Source: Bacteroidales bacterium (GTDB taxonomy: Bacteria > Bacteroidota > Bacteroidia > Bacteroidales > Marinilabiliaceae). From it: a stretch of 15,910 bases of DNA. This document shows, piece after piece, positions 1 to 7,594 of this stretch. The notes below the pieces were generated by a model. The model was not told the DNA's origin, searched no databases, and saw nothing but the letters and a program-made list of their open reading frames with translations. Every line of letters begins with the position of its first letter. Position 1 is the first letter of the stretch. The translations under genes were made by a program, and so were the position numbers. The DNA is taken from NCBI GenBank assembly GCA_004552385.1, contig SFOL01000037.1, forward strand, positions 1 to 15,910, given 5' to 3'.

Positions 1-174
1 GGTACTATTCATTTTTACGTATTCTGTGACCCCAAAATTACTAAAATCGTTTTGTTTTTCAAAACCCTATAATATGAATGCGGTAAAAAGTCTCGATGCC
101 GAATATTGCGAATACTCAGATTTTATGTAGTTTTTGTTAGGCAGTCTGGTGGTGTTGTTTGTCTCTCCATACCT

Positions 175-182
175 TATCTTTG
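175..182 (+). promoter_or_regulatory. Candidate Bacteroidetes -7 box upstream of the LTA-synthase-like gene
   Basis: TATCTTTG fits the Bacteroidetes -7 consensus TAnnTTTG. The nearest -33-like TTG is at 155-157, leaving a 17-base gap, slightly shorter than the usual 19-21. It would give an untranslated leader of about 95 bases. The rest of 1-282 is AT-rich compared with the genes and has a small inverted repeat (GTTTTG at 49-54, CAAAAC at 60-65). I see no credible gene there. Confidence 0.35.
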
Positions 183-282
183 CGCGCTGATGGCGGCGCC
201 CCCGAATAAGCACCCGCATGTTGGGCCTGGTGGTTCGCACCGCTAGCTCTGTTGGCAAACATATCTGATAAGAACATAAAAA

Positions 283-2238
283 ATGACTCTCCGTCTCAAA
301 TCTCCCGCACTGGCGTTCATTTGCAACATGTTGCTCGCCTACGCGGTCTGCTTCGTCTGCCGCCTCGCCTATCTCTTCGAGAACTGGCCCGTCCTCTCGC
401 AGGGCATATCCTGGGCTGCCTTGCCGAACATCGCCAAAGGCAGCTTGCTCTTTGACACGTCCGCCTTGCTTTACACTAACGTCCTTTACGCCCTGCTCAT
501 GCTCCTCCCGTGCCATCTGCGCGAGTCTCGCGCGTGGCAGTCTGTGGCCAAGTGGATGTTCGTCGCTGTCAATTCGCTTTGCGCGTTCATCAATCTCGGC
601 GACGCCGTCTATTTCAAGTTCACAGGCCGCCGCACCACGTGCAGCGTCTTCCAGGAGTTCAGCAACGAGGGCAACATCATCTCGATATTCTTCGACGAGA
701 TTGTCAACCACTGGTACTTAGTCCTGCTCGGCATTGCCATCGCCGCGCTCCTCTCTTTAGCCTACGTGCGCCCCTCGGCCTTCTCGCGCCCGCAGTCCAG
801 ACTCGCCTGGTTCCGTTATTACGCCTTGGCGGTCATTGCGTTCGTGATCTACATCCCGCTCATGATAGGCGGTATGCGCGGCGGGCTCACCACAGCCACG
901 CGGCCCATCACCATCAGCAACGCCAATCAGTACGTCAATCGCCCGGCCGACGCCGCACTTGTCCTCAACACGCCATTCGCACTCATCCGTACCATCAGCA
1001 AGAAGTCTTTCTCCGACCCTCAATACTTCGCCCGAGAGGAGCTCGACGACATCTACACGCCACTCCACGTCCCGGCCGACTCCGCCTCTTTCTCACCCCG
1101 CAACGTCGTTGTGCTAATTGTCGAAAGCTTTGGGCGTGAGTATATCGGGGCGTACAACGAGCGTCTCGAGGGTGGGGCCTACAAAGGCTATGCTCCGTTT
1201 GTCGATTCGCTCTACTCTCGCAGCCTCAGCTTCGACTACACTTTCTGCAATGGCCGCAAGAGCATTGACGGCATGCCCAGCGTGCTCTGCGGCATCCCCA
1301 TGTTCGTCGAGCCTTTCTTCCTCACCCCGGCATCCATGAACCGTGTCGGCGGGCTCGCGCGCAGCCTTGGCGACAAGGGGTATGAGACGGCTTTCTTCCA
1401 TGGGGCGCAGAACGGCAGCATGGGCTTCCAGGCCTTCGCTCGCTCTTCGGGCTTCGGCGCTTACTATGGGCGAACTGAATATGATGCCGACAGCCGTTTC
1501 GGAGGCGAGGACGATTTTGACGGCACCTGGGCCATTTGGGACGAGCCTTTCCTCCAGTTCTATGCCGCAAAAATGTCCGAGATGAAACAGCCTTTCATGA
1601 CGGCGGTCTTCACGGCTTCCAGCCATCACCCGTTTGTCGTTCCCGAGGCCTATCGCGACACTTTCCCGGACGATGGCGTCAACGTCATCCACAAGTGCAT
1701 CCGTTATACCGACCATTCGTTGCGGCGCTTCTTCCAGACGGCGAGTCGTCAGCCTTGGTACAAGAACACTGTTTTTGTCTTCACCAGCGACCATACCAAC
1801 ATCAGCGATCACGCCGAGTATCAGACCGACCTCGGAAGCTTCGGGGCGCCAATCCTCTTCTTCGACCCCTCCAGGGAGCTCTTCGAGCCAGGACGCAGAC
1901 ATTGCATTGCTCAGCAGATTGACATAATGCCCTCCATCCTCGGACTCTTGGGCTATGATGAACCATACGTCTCGTTCGGCAAGAATCTCTTCGCCACGCC
2001 CGATTCCGCCACCTGGGCCGTCAATTATAATAACGGCATCTATCAGTATGTCAAGGGCGATTACCTCTTGCAGTTCGATGGAAAGGCTCCGAGAGCCGTC
2101 TATAATATCAAGACCGACTGGCTTCTTACGGACAACATCCTCGGACAAGTGCCGGAGCAGGACGATATGCTCCGCAGTCTCAAGGCTGTCATTCAGCAAT
2201 ATATGGAGAGGATGATCGAGGATCGAATTGTGCCTTAG
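283..2238 (+). CDS. LTA synthase-like membrane protein with extracytoplasmic alkaline-phosphatase/sulfatase-fold domain
   Basis: This 651-residue protein has the layout of the LtaS/OpgB/phosphoethanolamine-transferase superfamily. About five hydrophobic segments come first (roughly residues 8-32, 60-77, 88-110, 143-162, 178-198), followed by a periplasmic catalytic domain from about 273 to 600. Metal-site motifs are visible in order: VVLIVESFG with E281, NGRKSIDG with S327 at the nucleophile position, H373 in FFHGAQNG, SHHPF with H448/H449, and FTSDHTN with D503/H504. The family transfers phosphoglycerol or phosphoethanolamine from lipids to an acceptor. A Gram-negative host makes no lipoteichoic acid, so the acceptor is unknown; LPS, lipid A or a periplasmic glycan are possibilities. 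The ATG at 283 gives a normal N-terminal first membrane segment. The fold assignment is firm; the substrate is not assignable from sequence. Confidence 0.85.
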   Translation: MTLRLKSPALAFICNMLLAYAVCFVCRLAYLFENWPVLSQGISWAALPNIAKGSLLFDTSALLYTNVLYALLMLLPCHLRESRAWQSVAKWMFVAVNSLCAFINLGDAVYFKFTGRRTTCSVFQEFSNEGNIISIFFDEIVNHWYLVLLGIAIAALLSLAYVRPSAFSRPQSRLAWFRYYALAVIAFVIYIPLMIGGMRGGLTTATRPITISNANQYVNRPADAALVLNTPFALIRTISKKSFSDPQYFAREELDDIYTPLHVPADSASFSPRNVVVLIVESFGREYIGAYNERLEGGAYKGYAPFVDSLYSRSLSFDYTFCNGRKSIDGMPSVLCGIPMFVEPFFLTPASMNRVGGLARSLGDKGYETAFFHGAQNGSMGFQAFARSSGFGAYYGRTEYDADSRFGGEDDFDGTWAIWDEPFLQFYAAKMSEMKQPFMTAVFTASSHHPFVVPEAYRDTFPDDGVNVIHKCIRYTDHSLRRFFQTASRQPWYKNTVFVFTSDHTNISDHAEYQTDLGSFGAPILFFDPSRELFEPGRRHCIAQQIDIMPSILGLLGYDEPYVSFGKNLFATPDSATWAVNYNNGIYQYVKGDYLLQFDGKAPRAVYNIKTDWLLTDNILGQVPEQDDMLRSLKAVIQQYMERMIEDRIVP

Positions 2239-2379
2239 GTCGCTTTGCGCACGAGGAGTCGAGTCTCCCATCACCGGCAAAGAGGCGCCGGCGGCTACCT
2301 ATTTTCGGCCGAATTGCCTATTTTCGCGCTCTGATATCATTCTGCGCGAGACTACGTTTTTAACAGCTCATATTCCAAC

Positions 2380-2964
2380 ATGCTGAATAATCTATCAAAC
2401 CGACATATTATGCTTGCCAGCGGCTCGCCAAGGCGTCAAGAGCTGCTGCGCGACATGGGCGTCAAGTTCGATGTCGTCACCAAGCCCGGTGTCAGCGAGG
2501 TTTTCCCCGACACGCTTAGTGCGAAAGACGTACCCGAGTTCATCGCCCGCGAGAAGGCGCAGGCCTACATCGCAGACCTTAACGAGGACGATGTCCTCAT
2601 CACGGCCGATACCGTGGTTGTCGTTGACAAGCAGATACTTGGCAAACCAAAGGACGAGACTGAGGCCCGCCAGATGCTCAAGATGCTGAGCGGACGATCG
2701 CACCGCGTCATAACTGGCGTGGCCATTGCGACGACGAGCGGGATCTACTCGTTCTCCGTCAAGACTAAGGTGACGTTTCGTTCTCTTGCTCCTGAGGTCA
2801 TTGACTTCTATGTGGACTCCGCCCGCCCGCTCGACAAGGCCGGAGCCTATGGCATCCAAGAGTGGATAGGTCTCGTCGGCATTGACTATATCGAGGGCTC
2901 TTACCAAAATGTCATGGGTTTGCCCACTCAACGCCTCTTTGCCGAGCTCTCTGCTCTCCGCTGA
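2380..2964 (+). CDS. maf: Maf family nucleoside triphosphate pyrophosphatase
   Basis: The 194-residue product has the usual length and complete motif set of the Maf family: the phosphate-binding LASGSPRRQELL near residues 12-23, the catalytic-acid segment ITADTVVVV with D77, GKPKDETEA at 88-96, and KAGAYGIQEW at 153-162. The last motif, together with YQNVMGLP at 175-182, resembles the YhdE-type enzymes that hydrolyse dTTP, UTP and modified pyrimidine nucleotides to monophosphates; the subgroup is an inference from motif similarity. It is a cytoplasmic house-cleaning enzyme. The ATG at 2380 leaves a short lead before the motif. It lies 141 bases after the LTA-synthase-like gene and 82 bases before the kinase gene, all on the same strand. 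I see no clear promoter or terminator in either gap, so co-transcription is possible. Confidence 0.93.
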   Translation: MLNNLSNRHIMLASGSPRRQELLRDMGVKFDVVTKPGVSEVFPDTLSAKDVPEFIAREKAQAYIADLNEDDVLITADTVVVVDKQILGKPKDETEARQMLKMLSGRSHRVITGVAIATTSGIYSFSVKTKVTFRSLAPEVIDFYVDSARPLDKAGAYGIQEWIGLVGIDYIEGSYQNVMGLPTQRLFAELSALR

Positions 2965-3046
2965 GTTGCTGTCCTGCTCCGGTTTATCCCCAGTCTCCCG
3001 TTTCTTTTTGCCTGCGCTTTCTGGCCAAGCCTAAACTCTTCCGGCT

Positions 3047-4489
3047 ATGCCCAACGTCCTTGACAATTCATCAGAGCTGAAGCTCTCAACGCTTTTCGAG
3101 TCCTGGGCGGGGTGCGCCCCGTCCTCTGTCGCGAAGTTGCCACCCTCGGGCTCCAATAGGGCGTATTTCCGCCTCGCCGCCGCCGATGGACGCACTGCCA
3201 TAGGTGTTGTCGGTGAGAATGACCGCGAGAATGCCGCCTTCATATCTTTCAGCCGCGCCTTCGCAAAGGCGGGGATAAACGTCCCGCAAATCTATGCCGT
3301 CGACACCGACGCGGGTGTATACCTTCAGCAGGATCTTGGACAGACTTCCCTTTTCGACCTGATTAACGCCGAGCGCAAAGACTGTGGCGCGGCTTTCTCC
3401 CCCAAGCTCAAGGAGGTCTACAAAAGGGTGCTGGCCGCGCTCGCCGACATTCAGAACAAGGGGCGCAATTGCATCGACTTCTCGCTCTGCTACCCGAGGT
3501 CCGATTTCGACCGCCAGAGCATGATGTGGGATCTCCAGTATTTCAAATACTACTTCTTGCGTCTCGCGGGAGTCGCTTTTGACGAGGCGAAGCTTGAGAA
3601 TGACTTTAACACTTTCATTGACCATCTTCTCGAGGCCAATGCAAAGTATTTCCTCTACCGCGACATGCAGAGCCGGAATATTATGCTCGCTGCCGACGGC
3701 ACTCCATGGTTCATTGACTATCAGGGCGGACGCCGCGGGGCCAGGCAATATGACGTCGCGTCTCTGCTCTATGATGCCAAGGCGGACATTCCAAACCCGG
3801 TCCGCAACGAGCTGCTCGCTTTTTACGTCTCGCGACTCCGAGCCACCGAGGTCAACGCTTTCCTGCGCTACTTCTACAGCTTCTGCCTCATCCGCATCAT
3901 GCAGGCCATGGGAGCCTACGGCTACCGCGGCTATTTTGAGCGCAAGGAGCATTTTCTCAAGAGCATCCCTTTTGCGCTTGACAATCTCAAAGACATTCTT
4001 TCGAACCATCGGCCCGAACTCGACATGCCCGAGCTCAACCGTGTGTGGGATGAGCTCGCTGACTCCGCCTCGCTGCGCCAGGTGGCCGCTGGAGCGCGTC
4101 TGAAGGTCAGGGTCTTCTCTTTCTCTTATAAGCATGGCATACCTGCCGATGTCTCAGGCAATGGTGGCGGACATGTCTTCGATTGCCGCGCATTGCCCAA
4201 TCCCGGCCGCGAGGCGAGGTATAAGAACAGTACGGGCCGCGACGCCGACGTCATTGCCTTTTTCGCCGAGCGGCAGGCGGCAATGACTCCATTCCTCGAG
4301 GCTGTCAAGGGTGTTGTGCGTATCTCCGTCAATAATTATGTAAGCCGCGGCTTCGCCAATCTCATGGTGAGCTTCGGTTGCACCGGCGGGCAGCACCGCT
4401 CGGTCTACTGCGCCGAGACCGTGGCCCGATGGATACGGTCCGAGTGGCCTATGGTCGATGTCGAGCTTAAGCACGTCGAGCAGCTATGA
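3047..4489 (+). CDS. AmgK-like sugar kinase fused to a RapZ C-terminal domain
   Basis: This 480-residue protein has two parts. Residues 1-345 or so are an aminoglycoside-phosphotransferase (APH) fold kinase. It has a nucleotide-loop-like SGSNRAYFRL (34-43), hinge-like YLQQDLGQTSL (92-102), catalytic loop YRDMQSRNIM (204-213) with D206 and N211, and metal-binding FIDYQGG with D224. Residues 352-480 match the C-terminal domain of the RNase adaptor RapZ: FSYKHGIPADV, FDCRALPNPG (378-387), the TGRD segment and GCTGGQHRSV (444-453). The N-terminal P-loop ATPase half of RapZ is absent. AmgK phosphorylates MurNAc and GlcNAc at the anomeric carbon, and the RapZ C-terminal domain is known to bind glucosamine-6-phosphate. 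A cytoplasmic amino-sugar kinase with a sugar-phosphate-sensing domain is therefore a reasonable inference. The MurU-like gene next door, overlapping by 4 bases (ATGA), supports it. Automated pipelines may call this RapZ or simply phosphotransferase. Confidence 0.85.
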   Translation: MPNVLDNSSELKLSTLFESWAGCAPSSVAKLPPSGSNRAYFRLAAADGRTAIGVVGENDRENAAFISFSRAFAKAGINVPQIYAVDTDAGVYLQQDLGQTSLFDLINAERKDCGAAFSPKLKEVYKRVLAALADIQNKGRNCIDFSLCYPRSDFDRQSMMWDLQYFKYYFLRLAGVAFDEAKLENDFNTFIDHLLEANAKYFLYRDMQSRNIMLAADGTPWFIDYQGGRRGARQYDVASLLYDAKADIPNPVRNELLAFYVSRLRATEVNAFLRYFYSFCLIRIMQAMGAYGYRGYFERKEHFLKSIPFALDNLKDILSNHRPELDMPELNRVWDELADSASLRQVAAGARLKVRVFSFSYKHGIPADVSGNGGGHVFDCRALPNPGREARYKNSTGRDADVIAFFAERQAAMTPFLEAVKGVVRISVNNYVSRGFANLMVSFGCTGGQHRSVYCAETVARWIRSEWPMVDVELKHVEQL

Positions 4490-5226
4490 ACGGTATGATT
4501 TTCGCCGCGGGGCTCGGGACGCGCCTCGCTCCTCTAACCGACACGCGTCCAAAGGCTCTTGTCGAGGTGGGCGGTGTGCCGCTCCTCAGCCGCGCCATCG
4601 ATCATCTCGCCGATGCGGGGGTCGATCATATAGTTGTCAATGTTCACCACTTCGCCAGCCAGGTCGTAGGTTTCATTGACGATAACAAGGCCAAGTGGAA
4701 GGCGGATGTCGTGGTCTCGGACGAGAGCGATCTCCTGCTCGATACTGGCGGAGGCCTCGTCAAGGCTCTGTCTCTCTTCCCGGATGACGGGCCTGTGGTG
4801 GTAGGCAATGCCGATGTCGTCTGCAACGCCCCTCTCGCCCGGCTCATTCAGTCGCATGTCAGCAATGGGGACGATGCCACGCTCATGACCAGCGGCAGGA
4901 CTTCGACCCGACATCTCCTCTTTGATGCCGACGGACTGCTATGCGGCTGGGAGGATGTAAAGAACCGTAAGAGGTGCGATGTGCGGTCTTCGTCAGCCGT
5001 CTTCTGCGAGGCGTTCAATGGCTTCCACGTCATCGAGCAGATGCTCATACGCTCGTTCCTGCCTGCCGGAGAGCCTCTCCGCCCACTGCCTGTCATCAGT
5101 GCGTACCTCTCTGCCGCTTCCTCTTTCCGCATCCGCCGCTCTCCTATCCCGCAGGGCTGCTATTGGTTCGATGTCGGCACTGTCGAGAAGCTTCGCGTGG
5201 CGGAAGATTTTCTTTTTTCTCTCTGA
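4486..5226 (+). CDS. Sugar-1-phosphate nucleotidyltransferase, MurU-like
   Basis: The 246-residue product is a short NTP_transferase (GT-A fold) enzyme. Visible motifs are AAGLGTRLAPLTDTRPKAL at residues 7-25 (nucleotide-binding loop and K23), VVNVHHFASQV (50-60), LDTGGGLVKAL (85-95), GNADVV with the metal ligand D110, NGFHVI (178-183) and WFDVGTVEKL with D229. The compact length, without a C-terminal left-handed beta-helix, and the LDTGGG and DVGT motifs resemble Pseudomonas MurU, which makes UDP-MurNAc from MurNAc-1-phosphate and UTP. Other sugar-1-phosphate nucleotidyltransferases share these motifs, so the sugar is not proven. Its start overlaps the kinase stop codon, implying translational coupling and consecutive reactions. 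The pair would bypass de novo UDP-MurNAc synthesis through MurA and MurB. Confidence 0.8.
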   Translation: MNGMIFAAGLGTRLAPLTDTRPKALVEVGGVPLLSRAIDHLADAGVDHIVVNVHHFASQVVGFIDDNKAKWKADVVVSDESDLLLDTGGGLVKALSLFPDDGPVVVGNADVVCNAPLARLIQSHVSNGDDATLMTSGRTSTRHLLFDADGLLCGWEDVKNRKRCDVRSSSAVFCEAFNGFHVIEQMLIRSFLPAGEPLRPLPVISAYLSAASSFRIRRSPIPQGCYWFDVGTVEKLRVAEDFLFSL

Positions 5227-5331
5227 TGCCTGGCAATGCGTAGTCGGCGGCCGCGGCGGGGTGGGGCAGCCGTCAGGCGATGCCTCGATTAGATCCGACG
5301 CTGCCGCGACACCAGATGTTAACTTAACTAA

Positions 5332-5709
5332 GAAGCCGGAAATCTCAGGGGAGATGCCGTCGGGTGGTGCGTACTCTACCCCGGTGGCGCCGAGTCTGCC
5401 GATGTCGCTGTGTCGTGGTTCAACAGAACCATTCATAATGTTAACATTTGGGCTTTCCCGCTCCGCCCGGGCGATGTGGGTAATTGGGAGTCTCCGCGGC
5501 GATAAGTGGATGAACCTGGCGCCGCCAAGTTGTGCTGTAGCACGTAGGTGTGCTATGACGATGGCGAATTCCTGAGTCTGACGTCCGAGCTTCGCCGTGC
5601 TCGTTGGCAAAACCAAGACTACCAGCCGATAGACCCGGATCAGGGCTGGTTAATTACGCTTTTTTTTGACACTACTTTCGACAAGCTCTGCGACCGCATC
5701 GCATTATAA
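5332..5709 (+). pseudogene. Possible decayed gene, family not recognised
   Basis: The stretch 5227-5753 is about 530 bases with no intact gene I trust. In one plus frame two runs read like real protein: 5332-5502 (including GWCVLYPGG and VSWFNRTIHNVNIWAFPL) and 5548-5706 (including DDGEFLSLTSEL and DYQPIDPDQGWLITLFFD), ending at TAA 5707-5709. They are separated by in-frame stops TAA 5503-5505 and TAG 5545-5547. A neighbouring frame covers the gap without a stop (DKWMNLAPP), so a pair of compensating frameshifts would also explain the pattern. Upstream, a shifted frame stays open back into the preceding gene (TPDVNLTKKPE). I do not recognise a family. Protein-likeness here is judged by eye from composition and codon feel, so random open DNA at high GC remains a live alternative. 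Confidence 0.35.
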
Positions 5710-5753
5710 GATGAGAGTGGTCTTATCGGCATGAAAATGAATGGAATAAGATA

Positions 5754-7496
5754 ATGATCATACATCGTTCGTTTCACGCAGGGTCTTTCCCCCGTATTCT
5801 CCTTGCTTCAGCCGTCTTTTTTCTTGCGTCATGCCCAGGACTCTCTGCACAGGGTGGGGGTGCGGCGGACCCGCAATACGTTGTCCCCCTCAAGACGGCC
5901 TACAGCCTCAGCGGCTCTTTTGGTGAGCTTCGCGGCAACCACTACCACGCCGGCCTCGACATGGGCACGGCGGGTGTTGAAAATGTCGAGGTTCACGCCG
6001 CCGAACGCGGGTGGGTCAGCCGCGTCAAGGTCGGCCCTTATGGCTACGGACGCGCGCTCTATCTCAGCCACCCAGATGGACACACTACGGTCTATGGCCA
6101 CCTCAACGGCTTCGCTCCTAAGATTGACAGCCTCGTGCGCCGGCGTCAGTATGAGCTCAAATCGTATGATGTCGAGATCTTTTTGCCCAAGGGGCAAGTC
6201 CCCGTCATGAGAGACGAGGTCGTGGCGCTCTCTGGCAACACGGGTGGCTCTGGCGGGCCTCACCTCCATTTCGAGGTGCGCGACTCGCGTACGGAGGAGC
6301 CTCTTAACCCTTTGCGTTTCATAAAGATTGCACCAGATGTCACGCCCCCGACCATATATGGCGTCAAGATCTACGCGCTTGAACCCGATGCGCAGGTGGC
6401 GGGTGCTTCGGCCGATAGGTATTATCAGCTCAATGCCGTCAGCGGCAGGACTATTGAGTGTTGCGGGACGGTCGGACTTGGCATTGATTGCACAGATTTC
6501 TTTGAGCGTGGCGGTCGTCCGTGCGGAGTCGTCGAGATTGCGCTTTTTGCGGATGACGCTCTTGTCTACAAGTCGAGGGTTGACCATTTCCCGTTTTCGC
6601 TGAATCGGCACGTGAACAGCCATATCGATTTTGCCGAGAAAATTCTTCATAACCGCTTCATTCAGCGAAGCTTCGTCAGCCCGGGCAATAAGTTGCCTAT
6701 CTATGGCGTCGTCTCCACACCCACCTGCGTCAAGAGTGGTGAGGTCCGCCACATGCGTTATGAGGTCAAGGACTTCGCGGGTAATGTCAGCAAGGTCTCA
6801 TTCTCTCTGCGCGGTGTCAGAAACGACGGGGCGAAGCCCAAGCCTCGCCCACAAGGTGAGCTGGTACGTTGGCAGCGCACCTGGGCCAAGGACACCCTTG
6901 GCGTTGACGTTCTAATCCCTCGCGAGACGTTTTATGACGATCAATTCGTCGCCATCAGCCGCACCGACAGGGCCAAGCCGCTCATGCCGGTCTTTAACGT
7001 CGGAGACCGTTGCGTGCCTATACAAAAACCGGTTACGCTAACCATGGCGGTCCCTGAGGTATGGAAGCCTATTGCCGACAAGGTCTATGTGGGACGCGTC
7101 TCTGCCTCCGGACTCTCTTATTGTGGAGGCTCTGTCAGGACTGATTTTGGCTCTTCGTCAGTGCTTGTCATCAGCGCAAAAGTCATGTCGCTCGGGTCTT
7201 ATACTCTCGACGTCGACACCGTCCCGCCGTCAGTAAGGGTCAGGAACAAGTATAAATCTCTTCGCATGTCAGATGTCATATCCATTGGCGTGTCCGACGC
7301 CAAGAGCGGCATCTCCAAATACTCAGTTCTCATCGACGGGCAATGGCAGGTCTTCGAATATGACTATAAGAACAACCGCCTCAAAGCCACACCCGGCTAC
7401 CTCCGACTCTCAAAGGGGCGACACCAGCTGAGGGCCGAGGTTGAGGACTCTTGCGGAAATGTTCGGACCATTGATTGGAATTTCTCGGTAATCTGA
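5754..7496 (+). CDS. Exported M23 family metallopeptidase with N-terminal catalytic domain
   Basis: This 580-residue protein begins with a signal peptide. LASC at residues 24-27 could be a lipobox, although Pro follows the Cys; signal peptidase I cleavage after LSA at 30-32 is the alternative. The LytM/M23 zinc-peptidase domain follows at about 45-195 with all expected residues: H65 and D69 in HAGLD, H116 in VYGHL, and H170/H172 in HLHFEV. Between VYGHL and HLHFEV lies a longer loop than in LytM (about 117-168). Residues 200-580 look beta-rich and Ig-like; I cannot name their domains. Such enzymes cut peptidoglycan peptide cross-links in the periplasm, and with every zinc and catalytic residue present it is probably active. 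The ATG at 5754 gives a good signal peptide. It converges on fabI and shares a terminator with it. Confidence 0.9.
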   Translation: MIIHRSFHAGSFPRILLASAVFFLASCPGLSAQGGGAADPQYVVPLKTAYSLSGSFGELRGNHYHAGLDMGTAGVENVEVHAAERGWVSRVKVGPYGYGRALYLSHPDGHTTVYGHLNGFAPKIDSLVRRRQYELKSYDVEIFLPKGQVPVMRDEVVALSGNTGGSGGPHLHFEVRDSRTEEPLNPLRFIKIAPDVTPPTIYGVKIYALEPDAQVAGASADRYYQLNAVSGRTIECCGTVGLGIDCTDFFERGGRPCGVVEIALFADDALVYKSRVDHFPFSLNRHVNSHIDFAEKILHNRFIQRSFVSPGNKLPIYGVVSTPTCVKSGEVRHMRYEVKDFAGNVSKVSFSLRGVRNDGAKPKPRPQGELVRWQRTWAKDTLGVDVLIPRETFYDDQFVAISRTDRAKPLMPVFNVGDRCVPIQKPVTLTMAVPEVWKPIADKVYVGRVSASGLSYCGGSVRTDFGSSSVLVISAKVMSLGSYTLDVDTVPPSVRVRNKYKSLRMSDVISIGVSDAKSGISKYSVLIDGQWQVFEYDYKNNRLKATPGYLRLSKGRHQLRAEVEDSCGNVRTIDWNFSVI

Positions 7497-7524
7497 CTCG
7501 CTCCCGTCTCACAAACGCTTAATA

Positions 7525-7570
7525 GGAAAAGCAGCCATCCCGCTAATGACGGGTGGCTGCTTTCCCTTTT
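7525..7570. terminator. Bidirectional intrinsic terminator between the M23 gene and fabI
   Basis: The left arm AAAGCAGCCATCCCG (7528-7542) and the right arm CGGGTGGCTGCTTT (7550-7563) form a long GC-rich stem with one bulged A and a 7-base loop. A run of A precedes it (7527-7530) and T-rich sequence follows (7561-7570), so it can end transcripts in both directions. It sits between two converging genes, as expected for a shared terminator. Confidence 0.88.
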
Positions 7571-7594
7571 ATGTCTCAAGTTCGCTTTCGGGGC

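Noticed and set aside
67..711. Minus-strand open frame at the left edge, 214 codons
   Set aside because: It mostly mirrors the LTA-synthase-like gene, and its remainder in the AT-rich leader has no protein-like features.
1114..2280. Long minus-strand open frame of 388 codons opposite the LTA-synthase-like gene
   Set aside because: The plus strand encodes a complete recognisable enzyme across it. Codon bias in GC-rich genes commonly keeps an antisense frame open, and the translation shows no family motif.
3086..4135. Minus-strand open frame of 349 codons opposite the kinase-RapZ gene
   Set aside because: It is a shadow of a gene with intact catalytic motifs in the other strand and has no recognisable domain.
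4993..5616. Minus-strand open frame of 207 codons spanning the end of the MurU-like gene and the gap after it
   Set aside because: Half of it overlaps a well-supported gene and it lacks domain motifs. The gap alone is too short to choose it over the decayed plus-strand reading.
5829..6752. Minus-strand open frame of 307 codons inside the M23 gene
   Set aside because: The M23 zinc motifs and signal peptide on the plus strand explain the region fully.
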